DNA of 64,000 nucleotides from positions 1 to 64,000 of the forward strand of contig BPJV01000008.1 of assembly GCA_026004795.1 (NCBI GenBank), given 5' to 3'. This DNA comes from Pirellulaceae bacterium (GTDB lineage: Bacteria; Planctomycetota; Planctomycetia; Pirellulales; Pirellulaceae). Position numbers and translations under genes: made by a program. Position 1 is the first letter of the stretch. Every line of letters starts with the position of its first letter. The notes beneath the pieces are model-generated. The model searched no databases. It saw nothing but the letters and a program-made list of their open reading frames with translations, and was not told the DNA's origin. Below are positions 55,143 to 63,550 of this stretch, in pieces.

Positions 55143-55519
55143 GGCGATCCATCGCCGCGATGTTACCGACCATGTCGCTTGCGCGTTCAGGTGCTCGCCT
55201 CCATTGCCCTACGAGAGATCCGCTGATCTGCGACAAAGAATCCAATCCTCAGTGACTAGTACTAAACACATCATTTCTCCGTCAACCCAGGTTGCCGATC
55301 GATGGCGAACGACCAGCGAAATGGTGCAAGGGAAGTAGTTTTCGACTTTGCGAGTAAGCGAACTGGACCGACGGCGATCATGGCATTACGGGTTGCCGCG
55401 GCCAGCCTATCGGCTTATATTTCTCTCATCGTGAACGTAGCCAGCTGGGGGCTCGATGGATGCCTCAGCGATGGTGAGGCGGCTGGGAACCTGGTCGCAC
55501 GTTCCTGTTGCTCAAGCAC
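55143..55519. other. Intergenic stretch before tRNA-Arg
   Basis: No gene supported in 377 bases. Open frames here run through the tRNA and are translation artefacts. Confidence 0.5.
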
Positions 55520-55593
55520 GCGCCCGTGGCGCAACTGGATAGCGCATCGGTCTTCGGAACCGAGGGTTGCAGGTTCGAATCCTGCCGGGCGTG
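55520..55593 (+). tRNA. tRNA-Arg (TCG)
   Basis: Cloverleaf: acceptor GCGCCCG/CGGGCGT (a G-U pair at the end) with discriminator G, D-arm GCGC-AACTGGATA-GCGC, anticodon stem TCGGT/ACCGA with loop CTTCGGA (anticodon TCG), T-arm GCAGG-TTCGAAT-CCTGC. No CCA is encoded. Confidence 0.93.
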
Positions 55594-56031
55594 CTCTCTT
55601 CTGGCCTCTACGGTGAGCGGTGCTCACCATCCACGACCTCGGCACCTCGCCGCCGCCATAAGTCGGATTGGACCTCCCGCCCCGGGGCACGTACCCACTT
55701 ACCAAGATTTCCGCCCAGCGAACCTGCGCGAGGCGCCGTCACATCGATATCTCTGGATGTCGAGTTGACATCATTCGGTGATCGGTTATTGGTCCGCAGT
55801 CGTGATTTGAATTTCCCTGTAGTGAGGATTCTGCGCGGAACCTATTGGCACCCATGGGCTTGTGGTTGCGGCTGGCAACCGAACGTTGTGCCATCAGGCC
55901 GATGGCATACAGGGTGCAAGATGATGGTGGTGCGGGTTAAGGAGAACGCGGCCGCGCGGTTGAGGGAGCGACCAACCGGTTCATTTTCGCTTCGGCCAGC
56001 GGAGGTAGTTAACAGAAGGGGATTCGGTACC
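55594..56031. other. Intergenic stretch after tRNA-Arg
   Basis: 438 bases with no supported gene. An open frame runs through it into the His-rich gene, but the sequence is not protein-like before the signal peptide at 56032. Confidence 0.45.
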
Positions 56032-56436
56032 ATGTTGCGAAAGACTTTTTTCCTTAGCTGTGGATTGGTGGTGGCGATCGGGTCAGTTGCTCTTCCATCC
56101 ACCGCTCGTGCTCAGTTCGGTCACCATCACAGCAGGTCGCATCTTGGCTTGCACCAAGAGCTAGCGCACCGTGAATTCCATCGACAGTTGTACCATGATT
56201 ACGCTCATCAGTTCCCGATGAGCCATCGTGAGCATTTTCGGCTACACCAGGATTTAGACCACGACCGATACCATGATGCGCTTCGCCACCAGCGGTACCA
56301 CATCGTGGCGCCTCGAGCCTCGTACTATCGAGGCTACAGTCCGGTAATTGTGGGACGCCCTGGATGTGGAACCGTGCGTCGCGGAGTCCGTCTCGGATAC
56401 TCTCCCTATGGATTTTCGATCCACTTGGGCTTCTAG
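56032..56436 (+). CDS. Small secreted histidine-rich protein
   Basis: 134 residues. Signal peptide MLRKTFFLSCGLVVAIGSVALPSTARAQ, then a segment in which about 17 histidines alternate with charged and aromatic residues (GHHHSRSHLGLHQELAHREF, DHDRYHDALRHQRYH), followed by a Gly/Tyr/Arg-rich tail. Metal binding is inferred from the composition only. Similar small His-rich exported proteins occur in planctomycetes without known function. ATG 56032 follows AAGGGG by ~11 bases. Confidence 0.7.
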   Translation: MLRKTFFLSCGLVVAIGSVALPSTARAQFGHHHSRSHLGLHQELAHREFHRQLYHDYAHQFPMSHREHFRLHQDLDHDRYHDALRHQRYHIVAPRASYYRGYSPVIVGRPGCGTVRRGVRLGYSPYGFSIHLGF

Positions 56437-56926
56437 GGGCTAACGAAGGAACAGGAATGATCATGCCGTGCTGGTGACCGTCGTTGGTGGCAACACGGCG
56501 ACGGTCGCCAGGGCATCATTCGCATCATTCGAGGTCGCCAATACGTCGGTGGGAGGAAAGCCAACCGTCCAAGCCAATAGATCTGTGCTGCAGCCCACCG
56601 GGCAGGGAGCGTCGCCATGTGGAATGAGCGATCGGCACCGGGTAGCCGACGAAGGCGGAAGCCGGGTAGCCGAAGCGACAGGGGGTTGGGGATCGCGAGC
56701 GGAGATGGTTCGGATAGAATCTAATAGCTGTTATTCTCGGCAATCTAATCGCGGCGACATGGTACAGTTGGCGGGGGGGGGGGGTGAATCTCGCTCAACC
56801 GTGCAAGTGGGCTGCGTGGCGAGCTCTGCCGCCCGGTGGATCTGGAGGTGGTGCGCCATGCCTTGCTGCGAAGAGGAGTGCGTTGTGATTGCAGGCTAGG
56901 GCTATTCGGCGACAATGAGGTGAGCG
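56437..56926. other. Intergenic stretch with a 12-base G run
   Basis: No supported gene in 490 bases. Bases 56773-56784 are twelve consecutive G, about 140 bases upstream of the SBP56 start. Confidence 0.6.
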
Positions 56927-58381
56927 ATGCGGCGACGCGATTTCTTGCTGGCTTCGACAGCCAGTGCGATGGCGGCTTCTCGACTGGCTAAACGCGCTCG
57001 GGCTTTAGGCTCCGATGAAGGCGGTGGTCGTGCGGAATGCTGCGACAGGACCTACGCTTCGGTCGAGGAAGCGATGCAGTCACCGCCGGAAACGCTCGCC
57101 TACGTCCCGGCGATCTATGCCGGTACCGGTGTTCACCGTCCCGACTATTTGGCCACCATCGATGTGGATCCGCATTCGAAGTACTACGGGCGGGTGATTC
57201 ATCGGCTGCCCATGCCGAACGTTGGCGATGAGCTACACCATTTTGGATGGAATGCCTGTAGTAGTTGCCACGGCCAGGAGGGGAAGCATCGGCGGTATCT
57301 GGTCCTACCCGGCCTGGCCTCCAGCCGCATTCACATCGTCGACACGTTGGATCCCCGGAAACCGGAGATTGTTAAGGTCATTGAACCGGAGGAGATGGCC
57401 CAGAAAGCCGATTTGTCTGGTCCGCATACGGTCCATTGCTTGGCCGACGGAACGATCATGATTTCCTGTTTGGGTAGGGCAGACGGCTCGGCCCCAGGTG
57501 GCTTTCTGCTGCTCGATGGCAACTTCAATGTCCTCGGAAGATGGGAGCAGGACGCCAGTGGCATGAATTTCAACTACGATTTCTGGTACCAACCCCGTCA
57601 CAATGTGATGGTGTCCAGCGAGTGGGCGGCGCCCAATACGGTTTCTCAGGGCTTTCGATTGGAAGATGTGCAGGCGGGAAAATATGGCCGCCAAATTCAT
57701 TTTTGGGATTGGCAGAAGCGGCGATTAATCCAATCGGTGGATCTGGGCGAGCAAGGGCAGATTCCGCTCGAAGTGCGTTTTCACCACAACCCGTCCAGTA
57801 CGCATGGTTACGTCGGAGCAGCGCTCAGTAGCTCTGTGTGGCACTGGCATCATGATGGCCAGGAGTGGCAGGTGAAACGCGTGATCGAAGTGGAACCTGT
57901 GGAGACGGACGGCTGGCCATTCCCCGTCCCCGGCTTGATCACCGACATCATCGTGTCGATGGACGATCGTTATCTCTATTTTTCCAATTGGTTGCACGGC
58001 GATTTGCGGCAATACGACATCAGCGATCCGGCACATCCCAAGTTGACCGGGCAGCTTTGGTTGGGAGGCGTCATCGGTCGCGAAGCGCCGCGTGTGCGAG
58101 GGAGGCGCCTGAATGGTGGTCCACAGATGCTTCAGTTGAGTCTCGATGGACGGCGACTATATGTGACCAACTCGTTGTATAGCGTGTGGGATAATCAGTT
58201 TTATCCGGACATGGCTAGCGAAGGTTCGTATTTGCTGAAGATCAACTGCGATCTCGAGCACGGGGGGATGACGTTGGATACCGACTTCTTGGTTGATTTT
58301 GGCCAGGAACCGCATGGTCCGGCTCGTGCCCACGAAATCCGCTTTCCCGGTGGTGACACCACATCGGATATCTGGAGTTGA
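56927..58381 (+). CDS. Selenium-binding protein SBP56 / methanethiol oxidase, Tat-exported
   Basis: 484 residues. The start MRRRDFLLASTASAMAASRLAKRA is a twin-arginine signal. The body is the SBP56 propeller: ETLAYVPAIYAGTGVHRPDYLATIDVDP, GDELHHFGWNACSSCHGQ, LSGPHTVHCLADGTIMISCLG, NYDFWYQPRHNVMVSSEWAAPN, WHWHHDGQEW and DIIVSMDDRYLYFSNWLHGDLRQYD. Characterised members oxidise methanethiol to formaldehyde, H2S and H2O2 with bound copper. The copper-site histidines appear present. The copper-delivery SCO-type protein and MauG-like protein often beside such genes are absent here. Confidence 0.9.
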   Translation: MRRRDFLLASTASAMAASRLAKRARALGSDEGGGRAECCDRTYASVEEAMQSPPETLAYVPAIYAGTGVHRPDYLATIDVDPHSKYYGRVIHRLPMPNVGDELHHFGWNACSSCHGQEGKHRRYLVLPGLASSRIHIVDTLDPRKPEIVKVIEPEEMAQKADLSGPHTVHCLADGTIMISCLGRADGSAPGGFLLLDGNFNVLGRWEQDASGMNFNYDFWYQPRHNVMVSSEWAAPNTVSQGFRLEDVQAGKYGRQIHFWDWQKRRLIQSVDLGEQGQIPLEVRFHHNPSSTHGYVGAALSSSVWHWHHDGQEWQVKRVIEVEPVETDGWPFPVPGLITDIIVSMDDRYLYFSNWLHGDLRQYDISDPAHPKLTGQLWLGGVIGREAPRVRGRRLNGGPQMLQLSLDGRRLYVTNSLYSVWDNQFYPDMASEGSYLLKINCDLEHGGMTLDTDFLVDFGQEPHGPARAHEIRFPGGDTTSDIWS

Positions 58382-58461
58382 GTGGCGGTCGGGTGGCACG
58401 GGCGGGCAACATCAAGTTTGCCGCTCCTGGCGGATTGCAATGCTGTGCATGAGATTGAGGG

Positions 58462-59301
58462 ATGGAGCCTGGAAAAATGGTGCCGAGACAAACCGTGGGA
58501 ACCAGGCAGCGTGGTGCCCTGCACCGCATGGCGATAAGGTGGGCGGCAGTCGGGGGTGTCACCGCGGTGCTGACCTGCGTGGCGTTCGTGTTCGATGGCT
58601 ACTTGTTGCCGTGGTTCGACGATCAGTCGCTTCCCGGTGACGTGCGCAAGGCGATTCATCTGAGTGAAGCATTCGCGCACGGCTTCGGCGTGTTGGCCAT
58701 TTTGTTGACCCTGTGGGTAGCGACCGAGGGGGAGACGCGACGTCGCGTTGCCGCGGCCGCGCTGATCACCCTCGTTTGCGGCGGCTTGGGAAATCTGACC
58801 AAAGGATTGTTCTTGCGCGTGCGTCCCCATGCGGCTCAGGATTATGTCTTGTCGACCGGTTGGGGAGTGCGAATCGCAATCCCCATCCAGCCTCGCGAAA
58901 CTGCTGAGGAGCTTCCCTTTCGCTGGCGGGATTCTCGAATTCGAGCATTTCCGTCCGGTCATGCCGCGACGGCTTGGGGACTGGCGATTGGTTTGACCAT
59001 CGTCGCACCACGGGGGCTGCCCATGTTCATCCTGTTGGCTATCGTCGCTAGCCTGCAACGAGTGTTTGCCGGTGCTCATTACATGAGCGACGTGTTGGCC
59101 GGGGCCAGTTTGGCGATGTTCAGCGGCGCCCTGCTGCTACGTTGGCCTGTCCTGGCCCATTGGCTGCACGGCAGCTTAACGGACAACGATCGAGAACGCC
59201 AACGCCGCAGTGGCGATGGCCACCTGCCGACGGCCAAGGGGGCGTCAATGCCCTTGGATAATATCCCCGAAACGCAGGACCATTCGCCTGGCGAGCTTTG
59301 A
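58462..59301 (+). CDS. PAP2-family membrane phosphatase
   Basis: 279 residues with several membrane helices. The three acid-phosphatase motifs are complete: KGLFLRVRP (K114, R121, P122), PSGH (164-167) and RVFAGAHYMSD (R200, H206, D210). Such enzymes remove phosphate from lipid phosphates, for example undecaprenyl diphosphate or phosphatidic acid. The N-terminal 25 residues and the last 40 are polar. ATG 58462 is the longest start; ATG 58477 and 58528 are alternatives. Confidence 0.9.
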   Translation: MEPGKMVPRQTVGTRQRGALHRMAIRWAAVGGVTAVLTCVAFVFDGYLLPWFDDQSLPGDVRKAIHLSEAFAHGFGVLAILLTLWVATEGETRRRVAAAALITLVCGGLGNLTKGLFLRVRPHAAQDYVLSTGWGVRIAIPIQPRETAEELPFRWRDSRIRAFPSGHAATAWGLAIGLTIVAPRGLPMFILLAIVASLQRVFAGAHYMSDVLAGASLAMFSGALLLRWPVLAHWLHGSLTDNDRERQRRSGDGHLPTAKGASMPLDNIPETQDHSPGEL

Positions 59302-59329
59302 ACCGGAGGCGCCGCCAACTGGGGTGGTT

Positions 59330-60583
59330 TCACACTACCTGGCGGACAATCACCACCGAGTTGATCCCCAGCATCCCGAAGGAATTGTTCAGGATGTAGC
59401 GGACGCGCTTCAACTCTCGCGGCTCGTTGCATACCAAGCCATCTAGCGCGCAGTCGGGATCCAGATTATCGACGTTGATCGTCGGATGACAGATATGGTC
59501 CCAGAGCGCTGGCAAATTGCCGGCCAGTTCCAAGGCGCCGGCGGCGCCCATGGTGTGCCCAATGAAGCTCTTCGTGTTATTGAAATGCGTATTTGGGCAA
59601 TCCTGGAAGGCCACACGCAGTGCCTGGCATTCCTGAGCATCACCGCTGGCGGTCCCCGTCGCATGGGTGCTAACGATATCGATTTCCTGAGGCGGCAAGC
59701 CGGCTCGCTGCAGGGCCAGTTCGATGCACTCCCGCTGCCGCTCTGGGTTGGGCAGGACGAAATCGGTGGCATCGGTGTTCATGGCATAAGAGACGATTTC
59801 CGCAATGATTTCCGCTCCCCGTCGCTTGGCATCACTCAACCGTTCCAGAACGTAGATGCATGCTCCTTCCGATACCACGATGCCGTTTCGATCGCGGTCA
59901 AAGGGGCGTGAGGCCTTGGTCGGGTCGTCGTGGTGGGCCAGAGCTCCCTGGCTCTTGAAGCTGGCGAAAATGCCAAACGTGTGAATACTTTCGGAAACGC
60001 CCCCGGCAAGGGCCACATCGCATTCTCCTAACCGCAGCATTTGTACGCCTTGAATGATCCCTGCGTTGCCGGCGGCACAGGCAGCACCGATCGTGTAGTG
60101 CGGCCCGGTAACCCCCAGATTCAGAGCGACTTCCCCGGCCGGGTTGTTCGCCACGGTGCGCGGATTGTGGTGGTGCGACCAGAATTGAGTGTCGTAATCA
60201 AAGCCTTTGATCTGGTAGATCTCGTTCTCTGTTTCCACATTTCCGTGTTCGGTCACTCCGATGTAGATTCCAACGCGGGACTTGTCGAGGTTTTCCCAGT
60301 CCAGGCCACTACGGGCGATGGCTTCATTGGCGGCCCAGATCCCCACCGATCCGGCTCGTGTGCCTCGTCTAGCGTCTTTTCGTGACTGGTACTGAGTTGT
60401 CGGGAAGTCGCAAATGCCGGCTAATGTGTCGCCAACGTAGCGGATATGATAGGGCTGAACGCCGCTAATCCCCTCCAGCAGGTTTTTTCGGTAGGTTTCC
60501 AAATCGTTGCCGTTGGGACTGGTCAGCCCCACGGCAGTGATTACGATCCGTTGTTCCTCGGGCAGGTTCGCCGCTTTATCCAT
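59330..60583 (-). CDS. Beta-ketoacyl synthase (FabF-like)
   Basis: 417 residues, a complete ketosynthase: nucleophile C169 in GAACAAGNAG, H307 in THATGT, H343 in KSFIGHTMGAAGALEL, and GMLGINSVVI at the end. It condenses acyl groups with malonyl-ACP. The usual TSxDGxG-type gatekeeper reads FDRDRNGIVVSEGA, as in KAS II. No acyl carrier protein or other fatty-acid gene is adjacent, so it may serve a specialised lipid rather than the main fab pathway. It is divergent from the sugar isomerase gene. Confidence 0.9.
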   Translation of the reverse strand: MDKAANLPEEQRIVITAVGLTSPNGNDLETYRKNLLEGISGVQPYHIRYVGDTLAGICDFPTTQYQSRKDARRGTRAGSVGIWAANEAIARSGLDWENLDKSRVGIYIGVTEHGNVETENEIYQIKGFDYDTQFWSHHHNPRTVANNPAGEVALNLGVTGPHYTIGAACAAGNAGIIQGVQMLRLGECDVALAGGVSESIHTFGIFASFKSQGALAHHDDPTKASRPFDRDRNGIVVSEGACIYVLERLSDAKRRGAEIIAEIVSYAMNTDATDFVLPNPERQRECIELALQRAGLPPQEIDIVSTHATGTASGDAQECQALRVAFQDCPNTHFNNTKSFIGHTMGAAGALELAGNLPALWDHICHPTINVDNLDPDCALDGLVCNEPRELKRVRYILNNSFGMLGINSVVIVRQVV

Positions 60584-60764
60584 CGTGTATTGATCCCCAC
60601 ATGCAGGAAAAATGGACCGATCATCGAGCCGCGATGCAACGTGGCAAGAAATCGGCCCGTGACTCCTGCAACATGATGACGCCGACCGCTAAAATTGACA
60701 ATCCACGACTGCTCTGCGGGCGGAATCCTCCGTTTGACACTTTTCTCATTGAGGACGCACAACC

Positions 60765-61650
60765 ATGAAACGTCGTAGCTTTCATCAACGGATGTCCGCG
60801 GCTCTGCTGGCCACGTTCCTTGCTCGCCCACTGCGCGCCCTCGCCCCTTTGGCTCAGAAGAACGAGATTGGCCTGCAATTGTGGACGGTCCGCCAGCAAA
60901 TGGCGACCGATCGCACCGCAACGCTGCAAGCGATTGCCGATGCTGGATACGGTCAAGTGGAATTGATGAACGTGTTGGATAGTGCGGCGATCGTGCAGGG
61001 AAGCCCGTGAGCGTGGCCTGCAAGTCCGCAGTGCGTTTTTCAATTGGCAGACGATTGCCCAACCGAATACCGCTGGTGTGCCAAGCCTGGAAGCGATCAT
61101 CGACGCAGCAAAAGAGCTCGACCTTGAATACCTCGTCTTTGGCTATATTGGAAAAAGTGCGCGAGATACCGCGGACAAGTTGAAAGCGATCGCGGAGCGG
61201 ACAAATCGTGCGGCGGAAAAAATCACGGCTGCCGGGATGAAGTTGAGCTACCACAATCATGCCTTCGAATTCGAACCGCTGGCCGATGGAGAATGTGGAT
61301 ACGACATCTTCATCGAACGATTCGACCCGACGTTGGTGGGGTTTGAAGTCGATGTCTTCTGGGCGGCTATAGGTGGTTGGGATCCCGTCCAAACGCTGCG
61401 CAAACTGGGAACGCGCGTCAATCAAGTGCATTTGAAAGATTTGAAAGCGGGGCAACCCGTGATCTACGATGAAGCGATGGTTCCCGAAGATGCGTTTCAA
61501 GAGGTAGGCGATGGGATCATCGACATGGAGGCGGTGATGACCGTCGCCCAAGATGCTGGAGTTCGACAATTCCACGTAGAACAAGATCAATCGCCGGATC
61601 CTCTGGCCAGTATCCGGCAGAGCATCCAACACGCGCGCAAATGGTGGTAA
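60765..61650 (+). pseudogene. Sugar phosphate isomerase/epimerase (TIM barrel), single frameshift
   Basis: The first frame from ATG 60765 gives MKRRSFHQRMSAALLATFLA, an export signal with an RR, and NEIGLQLWTVRQQM to LDSAAIVQ, then stops at 61008-61010. The rest of the barrel continues in the next frame: EARERGLQVRSAFFNW, ELDLEYLVFGYIG, MKLSYHNHAFEFEPL, VGFEVDVFWAAIGGWDP, RVNQVHLKDLKAGQP and VEQDQSPDPLASIRQSIQHAR to TAA 61650. Removing one G from the GGG at ~60991-60995 would join the halves as VQEAREREGL-like sequence. It is either a recent mutation or a sequencing error. Predicted substrate: a keto or aldo sugar. Confidence 0.8.
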
Positions 61651-61680
61651 TGCGGTCGCTAACTTGTAACGGAGTATTGC

Positions 61681-62727
61681 ATGGAAGACACCCAGCCTGC
61701 CGTCGTCAACTACGCTCCACAGCGAGGTAGTGTCGAACTGCGTGAGATACCCGTACCGGAGATTGGCCCTGATGACGTGCTGCTGCGGGTGGCCGCGGTG
61801 GGGGTATGCGGAAGCGATCTTCACCAGTGGACCGCGGACCACAGTTGGCCAGTGAATTATCCGGTGGTTCTCGGCCATGAGTTTGCGGGAACCATTGAGC
61901 GGATGGGCGCGAACGTGCGCGGATTTCAGGTGGGAGATCGCGTCTGTAGCGAAACGGCAGCCGTTGTCGATCCCGACAGCCCCATGACGCGCATCGGGCG
62001 CTACAATCTTGATCCCAATCGCAAAGGGTTTGGCTATGGGGTGGACGGCGCCATGACGCGCTTCGTGCGGGTTCCTGGTCGATGTTTGCACCATGTTCCC
62101 GACGAGGTGTCATTGGGCGATGCTGCGTTGACCGAGCCGTGTTGCGTGGCCTATTCCGCCGTGGCTGTAAACGCGGAAATACTACCCGGCGATCGAGTGG
62201 TGGTGCTGGGGCCCGGCCCGATTGGACTGCTCTGCGCGGCAATTGCCCGATTGCGAGGTGCCGAGGTAGCTGTGGTCGGTTTACCCCGCGATGCGGCCCG
62301 GATGGCCATCGCCGAGCAGCTTGGTTGTCTGCCGCTTTCCCCTGCCGAGGCAACTGCGTGGGCTCAGCAGCGCGACGGTCTGGGATGCGACGGAGTGGTG
62401 GATGCGGCAGGGGTATCGGCCACGCTCCAATCTGCGATGGAGATGGTGCGTCCGGGGGGATGGATCAGTAAAGTTGGTTGGGGACGTGATCCCCTCGGTT
62501 TTTCGCTCGATCCGCTGGTGCAAAAGAACGTTAAATTGCAGGGCAGCTTTTCTCATACCTGGGCCACCTGGGAGCGCGTCCTGCAATTGATGGCTAGTGG
62601 TGCCTTGCGTGTGGCAGCGATCGTGGGGGGCCGCTGGCCATTGGAACAATGGCATGAGGCTTTTGAGACCATGCATGCGGGGCGTATTGCCAAAAGTGTG
62701 TTGGTCGTCGATACCACGGCGAACTGA
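61681..62727 (+). CDS. Zinc-dependent MDR alcohol/polyol dehydrogenase
   Basis: 348 residues. Catalytic zinc residues are C43 (GVCGSDLHQW), H66 and E67 (LGHEFAG). The Rossmann motif VVLGPGPIGLLCAAIA and the sorbitol-dehydrogenase-like body are clear. The structural-zinc lobe, normally four cysteines before YNLC-RK-FG, reads VVDPDSPMTRIGRYNLDPNRKGFG with no cysteines, so only the catalytic zinc is expected. It lies 30 bases after the sugar isomerase, suggesting one operon for polyol or sugar use. Confidence 0.88.
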   Translation: MEDTQPAVVNYAPQRGSVELREIPVPEIGPDDVLLRVAAVGVCGSDLHQWTADHSWPVNYPVVLGHEFAGTIERMGANVRGFQVGDRVCSETAAVVDPDSPMTRIGRYNLDPNRKGFGYGVDGAMTRFVRVPGRCLHHVPDEVSLGDAALTEPCCVAYSAVAVNAEILPGDRVVVLGPGPIGLLCAAIARLRGAEVAVVGLPRDAARMAIAEQLGCLPLSPAEATAWAQQRDGLGCDGVVDAAGVSATLQSAMEMVRPGGWISKVGWGRDPLGFSLDPLVQKNVKLQGSFSHTWATWERVLQLMASGALRVAAIVGGRWPLEQWHEAFETMHAGRIAKSVLVVDTTAN

Positions 62728-62752
62728 AATCCACTTTTCCGCGGTAGAGCGA

Positions 62753-63403
62753 TCAGTTCAGAACTTGGTATAGCTCCCAAGCTTCTTCCATGAGCTGCTT
62801 TATTTTTTCCGGCTTGGTTCGACGTCCGCGGCGGTAGAAGAGGAAAGTGTCTCCATCCGCTTCGACGTGTACGTCTGGCCATTTCAACCAAGCCCGCCGA
62901 CGCTGGGCGGTGAAAAATGCTCGCACGGCGTCTTCATCCGGCGCACGTAATGAGAATGCTGAAGAGAATTCGGGATCCTCGTCGAAGTCGATGTCGCTCA
63001 TGCCCACCAGTTCGCCGAATCGGTGCAGCCAGGTTTCGGGGGCCAACGTGAACTTGGGCAGCATCCTATCGTGGGCACGCACCATCACTACCGACTGGTG
63101 GTAGGTTGACGAGTTCTTCCCTCCACCGCTGGAAAACTTGTGATCAAAAAGAACAATTCGCAAACGCCCAGAATCGGCAACGATCACATTGTGCGACTTG
63201 CGCGAATGACCAGTACGCCCCAAAGAAAACTGATTGAATGTATGCGCATCATCCGGCTCCAAACGGTTCGCAAACTGGACTCCCAATTCGGTGGCCACCT
63301 GCGCCAGCGACCTCGTGCGTCGCTTCTCGTGCAACCGGATGAGCAAGAACCCCAACGCCATCACCACGATAATGATGACCCAACCAGTGATTTGCCAATC
63401 CAT
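62753..63403 (-). CDS. One-TM protein of unknown function
   Basis: 216 residues. MDWQITGWVIIIVVMALGFLLIRLHEKRR is an N-terminal anchor; the rest (ATELGVQFANRLEPDDAHTFNQFSLGRTGHSRKSHNVIV; TFLFYRRGRRTKPEKIKQLMEEAWELYQVL) is soluble and probably cytoplasmic because of the positive residues after the helix. I do not recognise a named family with certainty. It converges on the dehydrogenase and is divergent from the esterase. Confidence 0.65.
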   Translation of the reverse strand: MDWQITGWVIIIVVMALGFLLIRLHEKRRTRSLAQVATELGVQFANRLEPDDAHTFNQFSLGRTGHSRKSHNVIVADSGRLRIVLFDHKFSSGGGKNSSTYHQSVVMVRAHDRMLPKFTLAPETWLHRFGELVGMSDIDFDEDPEFSSAFSLRAPDEDAVRAFFTAQRRRAWLKWPDVHVEADGDTFLFYRRGRRTKPEKIKQLMEEAWELYQVLN

Positions 63404-63550
63404 CCGACCAATATCCTATTTTGCACATCCTGCCGAGCCCTCGTTGCCAGGTATAATAGCGGCGACGGGGAGGCATCGTCCACGTCACTCGCCCCACCGT
63501 TACCATGTTCCTTTCCTTGCTGTTCATGCGATCCTTGAGGAAACCAACCT

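Noticed and set aside
55302-55705. Open frames containing WRNWIAHRSSEPRVAGSNPAGRA (+) and PAGFEPATLGSEDRCAIQLRHG (-)
   Set aside because: Both are translations of tRNA-Arg and its complement.
60985-61010. Programmed frameshift in the sugar isomerase
   Set aside because: No slippery heptamer, no stem-loop of note, and the family is not known to use recoding.
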